Positions 1 through 7,587 of a stretch of DNA of 64,000 nt are shown here, one piece after another. How positions within the stretch are numbered: the stretch's first letter is position 1; every line of letters begins with the position of its first letter. The position numbers and the translations under genes are program-made. The notes beneath the pieces are model-generated. The model made no database searches and was not told the origin of the DNA. It saw only the letters and a program-made list of their open reading frames with translations. Source of the stretch: Clostridia bacterium (GTDB lineage Bacteria; Bacillota; Clostridia; Oscillospirales; CAG-272); assembly GCA_017462035.1 (NCBI GenBank), contig JAFTRY010000034.1, positions 1 through 64,000 on the forward strand, given 5' to 3'.

Positions 1-94
1 GGTCACTTGCAGACTACAAGTTTGATAGGTCGGAGGTGTACGCACAGTAATGTGTTTAGCTGACCGATACTAATAGACCGAGGGCTTGAACCTT
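1..94 (+). rRNA. 23S ribosomal RNA, 3' end (partial)
   Basis: The first ~94 bases match the conserved end of bacterial 23S rRNA, including the stretch reading GACCGATACTAATAGACCGA and the closing GGGCTTGAACC. The gene begins outside the window. The exact 3' end is estimated by analogy with other bacteria. No 5S rRNA follows before the terminator at 189-221. Confidence 0.93.
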
Positions 95-188
95 CGTGGT
101 TCAGGTTACGATCAATTTTAATTTCTTGAGTTTCGCTTTCTTATTCCATAACAATCCTTTGTTCGGTTTTTTGTGGTCATAGACAGAA

Positions 189-221
189 AACAGGTTGATC
201 GTTTGATCAGCCTGTTTTTTT
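189..221 (+). terminator. Terminator of the rRNA operon
   Basis: A 12-bp stem with one G-U pair (arms 189-200 and 205-216) and a GTTT loop is followed by a run of seven T. It closes the rRNA transcript and separates it from the methionine operon. Confidence 0.85.
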
Positions 222-285
222 ATGCTATGGAGAGGCGTACAACGCCCTATTTTTCATGTAATCGAAGAAAAATTATGTTTTTTTG

Positions 286-314
286 TTGCAACCAGTGGAA
301 CAATGTGATATAAT
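286..314 (+). promoter_or_regulatory. Sigma-A promoter of metY-metAA
   Basis: TTGCAA at 286-291 and TATAAT at 309-314 are separated by 17 bp. The expected leader is only about 30 nt, which leaves no room for a SAM riboswitch or T-box. Confidence 0.8.
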
Positions 315-352
315 ATAGGAAATTCTGTTTGAAATCAAAGGGAGGATTTACA

Positions 353-1639
353 ATGTCTCAATATAAAATAGAAACAAAGTGTGTTCAGGGGGGCTATACA
401 CCTGGAAATGGTGAGCCCAGACAGATACCGATCGTGCAGAGCACGACCTTTAAATACGAATCCAGTGCCGAGATGGGGAAGTTGTTTGATCTGGAGGCAT
501 CGGGGTATTTTTATACAAGACTCCAAAATCCGACTAATGACAGCGTAGCGGCGAAAATTTGTGAATTGGAGGGCGGAACGGCAGCAATGCTGACCTCATC
601 CGGTCAAGCAGCCAACTTCTTTGCCATTTTTAATATTGCCTCTTGCGGCGACCATGTGATTGCCTGCTCTACGATTTATGGCGGTACCTATAATTTGTTT
701 GCGGTAACGCTAAAGAGAATGGGGATTGAGTTTACGTTTGTATCCCCCGACAGTACCGAGGAAGAACTGAACGCGGCTTTTCGTGAGAATACCAAGGCAG
801 TGTTCGGTGAAACAATTGCCAACCCCGCGCTGACTGTTCTTGATCTGGAGCTTTTTGCTAAGGTTGCCCACGCCCACGGTGTACCGCTGATCATCGACAA
901 CACCTTCGCAACTCCTGTAAACTGCCGTCCCTTCGAATGGGGCGCCGATATCGTGACCCACTCCACTACCAAGTATATGGACGGTCATGGTGCGGCTGTG
1001 GGCGGTTGTATCGTGGATTCCGGTAGGTTCGACTGGACCAAGTATCCCGAAACATTCCCTGGGCTTTGTACCCCGGATGAAAGCTATCATGGAGTGACGT
1101 ATACCGAGCGCTTTGGGCTGGAGGGTGCCTATATTACCAAGGCGACTGCCCAGTTGATGCGTGATTTCGGAGCCATTCAGGCACCCCAGAACGCGTTTTT
1201 GCTGAACCTTGGCTTAGAAAGCCTTCATGTCAGAATGAAGAGACACTGTGAAAACGCTCTTGCCGTTGCGGAATTTCTCAAGTCCGATGACAGAATTGCC
1301 TGGGTAACCTATCCTGGCTTGAAGGGGGATAAATACTACGATCTGGCACAAAAGTATATGCCAGAGGGAACCTGCGGCGTGGTAAGCTTTGGTGTCAAAG
1401 GTGGAAGAGAGATGGCTGAGAAGTTTATGGGCAACCTAAAGCTAGCTGCCATTGAGACTCACGTTGCCGATGCCAGAACCTGTTGTCTGCATCCGGCAAG
1501 CGCTACACACAGACAAATGAACGAGGATGAACTGAAGGCGGCAGGCATTTCTGGTGATCTCGTACGTCTTTCTTGCGGAATTGAGAATAGTGATGATCTG
1601 ATTGCCGATCTTAAACAAGCCCTTGACGCGATTAATTAA
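353..1639 (+). CDS. metY: O-acetylhomoserine sulfhydrylase
   Basis: This is a PLP-dependent Cys/Met metabolism enzyme of 428 residues. The family condenses O-acetylhomoserine with sulfide to give homocysteine in the cytoplasm. Visible motifs are the YTRLQNPTN cofactor/substrate segment (about residues 54-62), the SSGQAA segment, and the PLP lysine in [11 protein letters not shown] at Lys207. The ATG at 353 was chosen over an upstream TTG because GGAGGA lies 6 nt before it. It is followed after 20 bp by metAA, whose predicted product is its substrate. A role as a cystathionine synthase-like enzyme is less likely given the length and the metAA partner. Confidence 0.93.
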   Translation: MSQYKIETKCVQGGYTPGNGEPRQIPIVQSTTFKYESSAEMGKLFDLEASGYFYTRLQNPTNDSVAAKICELEGGTAAMLTSSGQAANFFAIFNIASCGDHVIACSTIYGGTYNLFAVTLKRMGIEFTFVSPDSTEEELNAAFRENTKAVFGETIANPALTVLDLELFAKVAHAHGVPLIIDNTFATPVNCRPFEWGADIVTHSTTKYMDGHGAAVGGCIVDSGRFDWTKYPETFPGLCTPDESYHGVTYTERFGLEGAYITKATAQLMRDFGAIQAPQNAFLLNLGLESLHVRMKRHCENALAVAEFLKSDDRIAWVTYPGLKGDKYYDLAQKYMPEGTCGVVSFGVKGGREMAEKFMGNLKLAAIETHVADARTCCLHPASATHRQMNEDELKAAGISGDLVRLSCGIENSDDLIADLKQALDAIN

Positions 1640-1659
1640 ACGAATGGGAGGTTGACGTA

Positions 1660-2577
1660 ATGCCAATCAAGATACCGAATTTATTGCCGGCAACTCAGGT
1701 ATTGCTCAACGAAAATATTTTCGTCATGACCGAGACACGTGCCATGACCCAGGACATTCGTCCGCTGAAGATCTTGATGCTCAACTTGATGCCTCAAAAG
1801 ATTGCCACGGAGACTCAGATTGCCCGATTGATTGGCAATACTCCGCTTCAAGTGGAGCTGGAGCTGCTCCAGACAGCGACGCATAAGTCTACTCATACTT
1901 CGGCTGAGCATATGCTGGCGTTTTATAAGACCTTTGACGAGGTGCGTCACAAGAAGTACGACGGTCTGATCATTACCGGTGCCCCGGTGGAGCAGATGGA
2001 ATTCGAAGAGGTAGATTACTGGGAAGAGCTTTGCGAGATCATGGAGTGGAGCAAGAGACACGTGACCAGCACCTTCCATATCTGCTGGGGTGCTCAGGCG
2101 GGGCTTTATTACCACTACGGGGTAAAAAAATATCCTCTGGACAAGAAGATGTTCGGCGTGTTTGAGCACAAGCTGGATCATAAGCAATCGATTTTATTTC
2201 GAGGTTTTGACGATACCTTTGTGGTACCTCATTCCCGCCATACTACCTGTCGAAGAGAAGACATTGCGGCAGTTCCCGAGTTAAAGATTCTGGCAAGCTC
2301 CGAGGAGGCGGGCGTATTTGTTTGCGCTACCGATAAAGGCAGACAGATTTTTGTAACGGGACACTCCGAGTATGACGCTGATACCTTGAAAAATGAGTAT
2401 TTCCGAGACAAGAATGCCGGACTTCCCATTGAGATCCCCAAAAATTATTTTCCTGATGACGACGATACCAAGGCCCCCATTGTGCGGTGGCGGAGTTGCG
2501 CAAACCTGCTCTATTCTAATTGGTTAAATTATTTCGTATATCAGTCAACTCCTTATAATATCGAAGAAATCGAATGA
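1660..2577 (+). CDS. metAA: Homoserine O-acetyltransferase (MetA family)
   Basis: MetA-family acyltransferase of 305 residues that activates homoserine for methionine synthesis. The catalytic triad is visible at its usual numbering: Cys142 in HICWGAQ, and His235 and Glu237 in GHSEYD. Residue 111 is Glu (GAPVEQMEF), the residue that marks acetyl-CoA rather than succinyl-CoA use in this family. That agrees with the O-acetylhomoserine sulfhydrylase encoded just upstream. GGGAGG precedes the ATG. The pair forms a compact operon that ends at a strong terminator. Confidence 0.94.
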   Translation: MPIKIPNLLPATQVLLNENIFVMTETRAMTQDIRPLKILMLNLMPQKIATETQIARLIGNTPLQVELELLQTATHKSTHTSAEHMLAFYKTFDEVRHKKYDGLIITGAPVEQMEFEEVDYWEELCEIMEWSKRHVTSTFHICWGAQAGLYYHYGVKKYPLDKKMFGVFEHKLDHKQSILFRGFDDTFVVPHSRHTTCRREDIAAVPELKILASSEEAGVFVCATDKGRQIFVTGHSEYDADTLKNEYFRDKNAGLPIEIPKNYFPDDDDTKAPIVRWRSCANLLYSNWLNYFVYQSTPYNIEEIE

Positions 2578-2616
2578 AAAATTGAGAACCGCTCGCAAGG
2601 TCGGTTCTCAATTTTT
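2578..2616 (+). terminator. Terminator of metY-metAA
   Basis: A 12-bp perfect stem (2580-2591 with 2602-2613) is followed by a T run directly after the metAA stop codon. Confidence 0.9.
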
Positions 2617-2651
2617 GTCAGATTTTACAAAGTACTTCTGTGACTGTTCTA

Positions 2652-2680
2652 TTGACAAAAAATAAGAAATATGCTATAAT
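2652..2680 (+). promoter_or_regulatory. Consensus sigma-A promoter
   Basis: A perfect TTGACA (2652-2657) and TATAAT (2675-2680) are separated by 17 bp, upstream of the lipoprotein gene at 2740. Confidence 0.88.
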
Positions 2681-2739
2681 TCAATCCGAAACCATACGTT
2701 TTGTGACGAATTCCGATGAATAAGAAAGGATGTAGAAAC

Positions 2740-3330
2740 ATGAAAAAGCTTTTGATTGTATTGTTGGCACTTATGCTGACCATTACCTCTTTTGTTATGG
2801 GGTCTTGTGACAAAAAGGAGGAAGAGACGAAAGAAGCTCAATCCACGACAGAGGAGCAAACGACAGAGGAGCAAACGACGGAAGAGCAGAAACCTCAGGT
2901 ACCGGCAGGGTATCAGTTGTACGACGACGGCATTATTATGTTTGCTTATCCGGAGGGATGGACAAAAACGAACGGAAGTACCGTTGTTTTGAAAGGAGCG
3001 ACCGGAAGAAACAACATTACAGTGGTATATGAAGCAAAAACCGGTTACTATGAAAGTTTAACCAGAGACACCTTTATTTCCGAGATGAAGCCTTTGTATG
3101 CATCCATGGGTATGACTCTCTCTAATGAGACGGTCACTCAGCTCCAAAATGAACAGGGAACCAAGATTACAGAAATAACATATTTTGCGGTGGCGCAGGG
3201 AACGTCCTTAAAGCAAACACAGCTGATTACTACCCTTGGGGAAAGAACATATACGATCACTCTCAGTGAATTTCAAACAAATGATGCCTTGAATCAGACT
3301 TTATTTGATACCCTGGCAAAGGCAAAATAA
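2740..3330 (+). CDS. Lipoprotein with TTEEQ repeats and a PsbP/DcrB-like domain
   Basis: A 196-residue secreted protein. The N-terminus has a Lys-Lys start, a hydrophobic stretch and a lipobox ending at Cys23 (VMGSC), so it should be anchored on the outer face of the membrane. Residues of about 30-55 form an acidic Thr/Glu/Gln linker built from three TTEEQ units. The rest, starting near GIIMFAYPEGW, resembles the PsbP/DcrB/DUF1795 fold by its YPEGW motif; that assignment is inference. The ATG at 2740 follows AAAGGA by 9 nt. It stands alone between its own promoter and terminator. Its signal peptide closely resembles that of the next lipoprotein. No specific function can be assigned. Confidence 0.8.
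   Translation: MKKLLIVLLALMLTITSFVMGSCDKKEEETKEAQSTTEEQTTEEQTTEEQKPQVPAGYQLYDDGIIMFAYPEGWTKTNGSTVVLKGATGRNNITVVYEAKTGYYESLTRDTFISEMKPLYASMGMTLSNETVTQLQNEQGTKITEITYFAVAQGTSLKQTQLITTLGERTYTITLSEFQTNDALNQTLFDTLAKAK
2845..2889 (+). repeat. Three tandem 15-bp repeats in the lipoprotein linker
   Basis: Two identical copies of ACGACAGAGGAGCAA (2845-2859 and 2860-2874) and a third copy with three differences (2875-2889) encode TTEEQ three times. Confidence 0.9.
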
Positions 3331-3364
3331 ACGCGAAAACAAAAGCAAAGAATATCACTAATAG

Positions 3365-3426
3365 AAAGCAGAAAAGAGAGTGCTTTACGGAATTTTGCTT
3401 CCTCATTTCGCTCTCTTCTGCTTTTA
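3365..3426 (+). terminator. Terminator of the first lipoprotein gene
   Basis: Arms at 3365-3380 and 3411-3424 pair with one bulge around a 30-nt loop, followed by a short T run. The large loop makes it weaker than the others in the window. Confidence 0.55.
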
Positions 3427-3568
3427 TTGCCAGTTTTGCATTACAAATGTATCGGGCTATGCCCATACCCCCTATGTGATTTCTCCGATAAGAACATCAC
3501 CCCTTCTTGGCGGTTCGTTTTTGTTGGTTTGAACGTTCTCGGGGGATGTCCGATTTTAGGGTATATAC

Positions 3569-3597
3569 TTGACACAGATCGCAAAAAATGATATAAT
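3569..3597 (+). promoter_or_regulatory. Consensus sigma-A promoter
   Basis: A perfect TTGACA (3569-3574) and TATAAT (3592-3597) are 17 bp apart, upstream of the lipoprotein gene at 3662. It matches the architecture of the promoter at 2652-2680. Confidence 0.88.
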
Positions 3598-3661
3598 AAA
3601 AGCGCACCGAACGCTATTGATTCGGTAGACATTTAATTACTTTGAAAGGACGGAATCTCAA

Positions 3662-4459
3662 ATGAAAAAGTTTTTAGCATTATTTTTATGTTTGATGCTC
3701 TTGGCAACCTCTTTTGTGATGGTATCCTGTGACAGTGAGGACGATGAGGGAACAAAGGCAGAAGAGACGACAGAATCTGCTACTCCCGCGACCTTAAATG
3801 GAAAGACCCCCAAGGAAGTGTATAGCCAAGCAAGCGCGACCATGAACGCCAATCCTAACGTTACTATGACTATGACCACTACCGCTACAATGGTTTCCCA
3901 ATCCACAGAGGCGAAGACAACTCAGAGCTCGACTGTGAAAATGGACAATCAGAAGATGTATGTTGCAATCAATATGGATGACTATAACATGGAAACATGG
4001 TATGCGGACGGCACAATGTACATGAAGATGGACGATGAGAAATATAAAGCGGCTATGTCTTTGGATGAATTTGAAGATACATACGGTTCTTCTATGGCAG
4101 AGGATACCTTGTTGTCTTTGACCGACGATCTGTTTGAAAACAAGACGTTTCTAAAGGACGAGACAACCGGCGATTATATCCTTGAATTTTCCCTGACTGC
4201 CGCGCAAATTGGTGAGCTGATGGAAGCAATGCAAATGGATTCTCAGAATGCAACGATCAATGGAGATGTGAATTACCGTGTTGCCTTTAACAAGGATGCG
4301 CAGATGACCGGAATGAAGATTTCCTTTGATATGACCATGGATAACTATACCATGAATTTGAGCATGGATGCTACCTTCCAAGATTATGGCACTACCACGG
4401 TGACTTTGCCCGCGGATGCGGCAACCTATAAGGAAATGTCACTGAGCGTTCCTGTCTGA
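3662..4459 (+). CDS. Methionine-rich lipoprotein, LolA/LppX-like beta domain
   Basis: A 265-residue lipoprotein with a signal peptide and a lipobox ending at Cys23 (VMVSC), then an acidic Thr-rich linker. The remainder alternates short strands rich in Met, Thr and Asp (TMTMTTTATM, MYMKMDDEKY, ISFDMTMDNYTMNLSM), the pattern seen in DUF6612/LppX-like lipid-carrier-type folds. The fold assignment is inference. AAAGGA lies 11 nt before the ATG. The gene has its own promoter and ends at a bidirectional terminator. The signal peptide is nearly the same as that of the lipoprotein at 2740, but the mature domains look unrelated. Confidence 0.75.
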   Translation: MKKFLALFLCLMLLATSFVMVSCDSEDDEGTKAEETTESATPATLNGKTPKEVYSQASATMNANPNVTMTMTTTATMVSQSTEAKTTQSSTVKMDNQKMYVAINMDDYNMETWYADGTMYMKMDDEKYKAAMSLDEFEDTYGSSMAEDTLLSLTDDLFENKTFLKDETTGDYILEFSLTAAQIGELMEAMQMDSQNATINGDVNYRVAFNKDAQMTGMKISFDMTMDNYTMNLSMDATFQDYGTTTVTLPADAATYKEMSLSVPV

Positions 4460-4477
4460 TCCTGAAAAAATAGGGTG

Positions 4478-4522
4478 ACAATGCCCGTGTGTTTACTTCA
4501 TCGTGAACACACGGGCATTTCT
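4478..4522. terminator. Bidirectional terminator between convergent genes
   Basis: A 14-15 bp stem (4481-4495 with 4504-4518) with an 8-nt loop lies between the plus-strand lipoprotein and the minus-strand peptidase. Confidence 0.8.
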
Positions 4523-4525
4523 ATA

Positions 4526-5599
4526 TTAAATCTCGATCAAATTTTTAGGACTTCGTGCAAAGTTTCGGATGCTTCCGTCATGGTCAATAGCTACCATATC
4601 CTCAATGCGGCAACCGTACTTGCCGGCAAGATAAATACCGGGCTCTACGGTTACTACGTGGCCTCTCTTGAGAACCGATTCCTTGGGAGCGGCAGGAGAA
4701 AGGCGAGGTGCCTCATGGATCCGCATTCCCACACCGTGACCAAGACCGTGACCGAAACAGTCTCCGTATCCGGCGTTGCGGATGATGGAACGGGCAACCT
4801 CGTCTACGTCGCGGCAAACCTTGCCCTCCTCGAGTGTTTCCAGGGCGGCGAGTTGTGCGTCTAAAACAGTGTTGTAGAGCTTTTTCATGTCTTCGTCAGC
4901 CTTGCCGATGACCACGGTACGGGTCATATCCGAACAGTAGCCCTGATATAAGGCACCGTAGTCCATGGTGAGAAATCCGGGGCGAAGCCTGACGGGGGCA
5001 GGTACGCCGTGGGGTAGGGAGGAGGCGGGACCGGAAACGGCAATGGTTTGGAAGGATACGTTTTCCGCTCCCAGCTTCCTCATAAAGAATTCCAACTCAA
5101 GAGCCACCTCTTGCTCGGTGCGTTCGGGAGAGAGGAAGCCAAGGATGTGATCGAACGCTTGGTCGGCAATTTCCTGCGCGCGGGCGATCTTCTCCAATTC
5201 CTCTGGTGTTTTGATGATTCGAAGTCCCTCCAGAATTCGGGAGGCACCGGGGCAGAGCGTTGCCTGGGAAAGTGCCTTGGAAAACCGAGTGAAATCGGCG
5301 TAGCTGAGAGAGGCATCCTCAATGGCAATTCGGCGAAGCACGTGTTTCGAGATCAGCCGTTCGATCTCCTCGATCATCGTCCCCGCCGGACGAAGGATGG
5401 TGAAGTTCTTCACCTGCGCTTCCGCTGCCTCGATGTAACGGAAGTCGGTGAGCAGATAAGCGAGGGTGGGAGTAATCAGTAAATATCCGTCGGTGTAGTC
5501 GAAGTCGGATAGATAGCGCTGATGAAGCTCCGACGAGATCAGAGCGGCATCGGCATCCGTTTCCGCAAGAGCAGCTTGAAATTTTTGTAAAGTAGTCAT
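4526..5599 (-). CDS. M24 family metallopeptidase (Xaa-Pro aminopeptidase/dipeptidase)
   Basis: A 357-residue creatinase-fold peptidase. The N-terminal half is the creatinase N domain. The C-terminal half carries the five metal ligands: Asp in LTMDYGA, Asp in YCSDMTRT, His in GHGLGHGVG, Glu in VTVEPGIY and Glu in CRIEDMV. The family removes residues next to proline from peptides in the cytoplasm. The ATG at 5599 was chosen over an upstream GTG because AAAGGAG precedes it. It overlaps the stop codon of the upstream TIM-barrel gene (ATGA), so translation is coupled. The exact specificity (aminopeptidase P or prolidase) cannot be read from sequence. Confidence 0.9.
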   Translation of the reverse strand: MTTLQKFQAALAETDADAALISSELHQRYLSDFDYTDGYLLITPTLAYLLTDFRYIEAAEAQVKNFTILRPAGTMIEEIERLISKHVLRRIAIEDASLSYADFTRFSKALSQATLCPGASRILEGLRIIKTPEELEKIARAQEIADQAFDHILGFLSPERTEQEVALELEFFMRKLGAENVSFQTIAVSGPASSLPHGVPAPVRLRPGFLTMDYGALYQGYCSDMTRTVVIGKADEDMKKLYNTVLDAQLAALETLEEGKVCRDVDEVARSIIRNAGYGDCFGHGLGHGVGMRIHEAPRLSPAAPKESVLKRGHVVTVEPGIYLAGKYGCRIEDMVAIDHDGSIRNFARSPKNLIEI

Positions 5600-6465
5600 A
5601 TCAGTTCTCCTTTGGCTCTTTGCCACATGGTTTTCATAGCGAGAGCATCTTCTGCCATGGTTCCCGCCGATTCACAAATAATACGGGGAGATACATTTTC
5701 CCGTACAATAGCCTCCGCAAGAGGCTCGAAGTCGGGACCGTACTCGGTATCGGCAAAGGTTAGATGTTTTTTCTCCCCTGCCTTGGTGTATTCGATTTTA
5801 GAAAAATGACAGTGCAAATGCTTGGCGTAGGAATCTCCCAGAGCGTTTCCCACAGCGTCAAAAATACGGCGGTAATCGTCAACAGAAAGAAATGCGCTTC
5901 CCAAAGCCCGGGCGTTTAAGTGACCGAAATCAATAACGGGACAGTAGAGCGGGGAAATACGGCAGAGGGTAAGCACCTCCTCCAAGGTTCCCAGCTGATT
6001 CAGCTTTCCCATGGTCTCCAACCCCATGCGGATGTCGGTGTTGCCGTTGACCTCTAAATTTCGGGAAAGGGTGTCCGTCGCCAGTGCCAGTGCCTCCTCA
6101 CGGCTGATTTTCGCCGCGCTTCCGGTGTGGATCACGATGGTGTCGGCACCGAGAAGCTGAGCGGCGTGAAGAGAACGAGAAATATAGTCCAGGCTTTTTA
6201 GCCGCTTTTCCTCCTCAACGCCCGAAAGGGAAATGAAGTAAGGGGTGTGAAGAGACATTAGAATTCCCTCAGAACGGGCGGTGTTTCCAATCTTTTTTAA
6301 GGTTTCGTCACCGGCTGTTAGGCCGTTTCCCGCCTGATACTCGTAAGCATCCAGCCCTCTCTCACGTACCCAACGGGGAGCGTCTACCGTGGATCGGTTG
6401 CCTTCGTCGTAAAAGGACTCACTGTTGCCTCCCGGACCAAAGGTAGGATGGGATGGAAAGATCAT
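5596..6465 (-). CDS. Endonuclease IV / xylose isomerase-like TIM barrel protein
   Basis: A 289-residue AP-endonuclease-2-superfamily TIM barrel. The expected metal-binding residues occur in order: SLHTPYF, VIHTG, GLETMG, VIDFGHLNAR, HLHCHFS and ICES. Such proteins are either endonuclease IV-type DNA repair enzymes or sugar isomerases/epimerases. The loss of the family's usual opening and the context do not decide between them. AGGAGG precedes the ATG. It sits in a coupled three-gene unit with yqeG upstream and an M24 peptidase downstream, overlapping each by 4 nt. Confidence 0.8.
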   Translation of the reverse strand: MIFPSHPTFGPGGNSESFYDEGNRSTVDAPRWVRERGLDAYEYQAGNGLTAGDETLKKIGNTARSEGILMSLHTPYFISLSGVEEEKRLKSLDYISRSLHAAQLLGADTIVIHTGSAAKISREEALALATDTLSRNLEVNGNTDIRMGLETMGKLNQLGTLEEVLTLCRISPLYCPVIDFGHLNARALGSAFLSVDDYRRIFDAVGNALGDSYAKHLHCHFSKIEYTKAGEKKHLTFADTEYGPDFEPLAEAIVRENVSPRIICESAGTMAEDALAMKTMWQRAKGELI

Positions 6466-7010
6466 TTACCGCTACCTCCTTGATCCTCTTTTCTCTTTCG
6501 TCTTCGGTAACGGCGGAGAAAGGGCTTCTCCAGAAGACGCTTAAATCGAAAGAAAAGGGTGGTTTTGTCCTTGATAGGGGGGACGATCATGGAGATCAGA
6601 TCCAGCCGATGGGCGGCTAAGGTGTCGGTAAGAAGCTGGTCTCCAAGACCTGCCGTTTCGGCAGGCGTTACCTCCATTTCTTTCATTGCCGCAAGAAGAG
6701 CGCGGCTGCCGGGCTTTCCGCTGTCCGGGTAGGCGGGGAGTCCTAAGGTGGCGTTAAATCGCTCTACGCGAGGGGGATGGTTATTGGAGATCAACGCCGC
6801 ACGAATGCCATGGACACGAAGGGAATCGAACCAGGCATGGATCCGCTCGTCCGGCTCAGATTGCTCGTAGGGTGCCAGGGTGTTGTCAATGTCAATCAGA
6901 AGACCGCGGATTCCCAGATCCTTCAAAAATTCGGGGGTTATCTGGTCATAACGGTCAAAGAGGTAATCGGGGGTCAGTAAATAGGATAAGGTGTGTCGGT
7001 TTCGTTTCAT
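6462..7010 (-). CDS. yqeG: YqeG family HAD-IIIA phosphatase
   Basis: A 182-residue HAD-superfamily phosphatase. Motif I is DIDNTLAPY, motif II is SNN, the lysine is in DSGKPGS, and motif IV is GDQLLTD. The C-terminus is strongly basic (FLRRYRRRKRKED). YqeG proteins are widespread in Bacillota and their substrate is not settled. This is the first gene of a three-gene minus-strand operon. In other Bacillota yqeG usually sits next to yqeH and aroE, which are absent here. Confidence 0.88.
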   Translation of the reverse strand: MKRNRHTLSYLLTPDYLFDRYDQITPEFLKDLGIRGLLIDIDNTLAPYEQSEPDERIHAWFDSLRVHGIRAALISNNHPPRVERFNATLGLPAYPDSGKPGSRALLAAMKEMEVTPAETAGLGDQLLTDTLAAHRLDLISMIVPPIKDKTTLFFRFKRLLEKPFLRRYRRRKRKEDQGGSGK

Positions 7011-7038
7011 GACGCTGTCCTTTCAACATACTGACTAT

Positions 7039-7067
7039 ATTTTAGCACAAAATCAAAGAATAGGCAA
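7039..7067 (-). promoter_or_regulatory. Promoter of the yqeG operon
   Basis: On the minus strand TTGCCT (7067-7062) and TAAAAT (7044-7039) are 17 bp apart, 29 bp upstream of the yqeG ATG. Confidence 0.65.
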
Positions 7068-7114
7068 TAGATAGAAAAAATAAAAGAAAAAATTAAAAAT
7101 TTTCAAAGAAACCC

Positions 7115-7143
7115 TTGACAAAAAACAATCTTTGTGGTATCAT
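7115..7143 (+). promoter_or_regulatory. Promoter of the tRNA cluster
   Basis: TTGACA (7115-7120) and TATCAT (7138-7143) are 17 bp apart and lie 30 bp before the first tRNA. Confidence 0.75.
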
Positions 7144-7172
7144 ATTATAGCAGTTTTCCAGCAAGAGGATAT

Positions 7173-7246
7173 GCGAGTGTAGTTCAATGGTAGAATCCCA
7201 GCCTTCCAAGCTGGTCGCGTGGGTTCGATTCCCATCACTCGCTCCA
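7173..7246 (+). tRNA. tRNA-Gly (anticodon TCC), CCA encoded
   Basis: A full cloverleaf is visible. The acceptor arms GCGAGTG and CACTCGC pair, the anticodon stem CCAGC/GCTGG holds the loop CTTCCAA with TCC at 7205-7207, and the T arm contains GGTTCGATTCC. CCA is encoded at 7244-7246. Confidence 0.95.
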
Positions 7247-7250
7247 TCAT

Positions 7251-7276
7251 AAATGGCGCATTCAGATGCGCCATTT
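7251..7276 (+). repeat. Perfect 10-bp hairpin between two tRNA genes
   Basis: Arms 7251-7260 and 7267-7276 pair perfectly around a 6-nt loop. No T run follows, so it is more likely a processing spacer than a terminator. Confidence 0.7.
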
Positions 7277-7285
7277 ATGCAGTAA

Positions 7286-7362
7286 GTGCCTTTAGCTCAG
7301 CCGGATAGAGCAACTGCCTTCTAAGCAGTAGGTCGGGGGTTCGAATCCCTTAAGGCACGCCA
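7286..7362 (+). tRNA. tRNA-Arg (anticodon TCT), CCA encoded
   Basis: The acceptor arms GTGCCTT and AAGGCAC pair. The anticodon stem ACTGC/GCAGT holds the loop CTTCTAA with anticodon TCT. The T loop is GGTTCGAATCC. CCA is encoded at 7360-7362. Confidence 0.95.
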
Positions 7363-7365
7363 TAT

Positions 7366-7443
7366 GGTGGGATTGGCGCAGTTGGTTAGCGCGTCAGGTT
7401 GTGGCCCTGAAGGCCGTGGGTTCGAATCCCATATCTCACCCCA
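7366..7443 (+). tRNA. tRNA-His (anticodon GTG), CCA encoded
   Basis: The anticodon stem TCAGG/CCTGA holds the loop TTGTGGC with anticodon GTG. The extra 5' G (7366) that pairs with discriminator C (7440) is present, as expected for tRNA-His. CCA is encoded at 7441-7443. It starts only 3 bp after the tRNA-Arg. Confidence 0.95.
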
Positions 7444-7445
7444 GA

Positions 7446-7488
7446 AAAAGAAAAGGTCATCGCACGGCGGTGACCTTTTCTTTTTTGT
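7446..7488 (+). terminator. Terminator of the tRNA cluster
   Basis: A long stem with arms around AAAAGGTCA and TGACCTTTT and a short loop near 7463-7466 is followed by TTTTTT. Confidence 0.85.
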
Positions 7489-7497
7489 TTTCCGAAA

Positions 7498-7529
7498 AGG
7501 CACTTGTGGAAGAATTTCCACAAGTGCCT
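7498..7529 (-). terminator. 14-bp hairpin downstream of the flippase gene
   Basis: Arms 7498-7511 and 7516-7529 pair perfectly around a 4-nt loop. On the minus strand four T follow, so it may end the flippase transcript, though the T run is short. Confidence 0.5.
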
Positions 7530-7587
7530 CAGCATTGTATTTACTGTTTTTGGCAGGTGTTACCTATGGTGTTTTTTTATTCCTTCG

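Larger units (their letters stand above)
3331..3661. other. Intergenic region between two lipoprotein genes
   Basis: This 331-bp gap holds a terminator (3365-3426) and a consensus promoter (3569-3597). Between them I see no gene and no recognisable RNA. Confidence 0.7.

Noticed and set aside
95..330. A 5S rRNA gene after 23S
   Set aside because: No 5S consensus is readable in this interval; it holds a terminator and the metY promoter.
230..352. A SAM riboswitch or T-box controlling metY-metAA
   Set aside because: The predicted start of transcription leaves about 30 nt of leader, too short for either.
3263..3632. Small minus-strand genes between the two lipoproteins
   Set aside because: The frames cross a terminator and a promoter of the opposite strand and have no ribosome binding sites.
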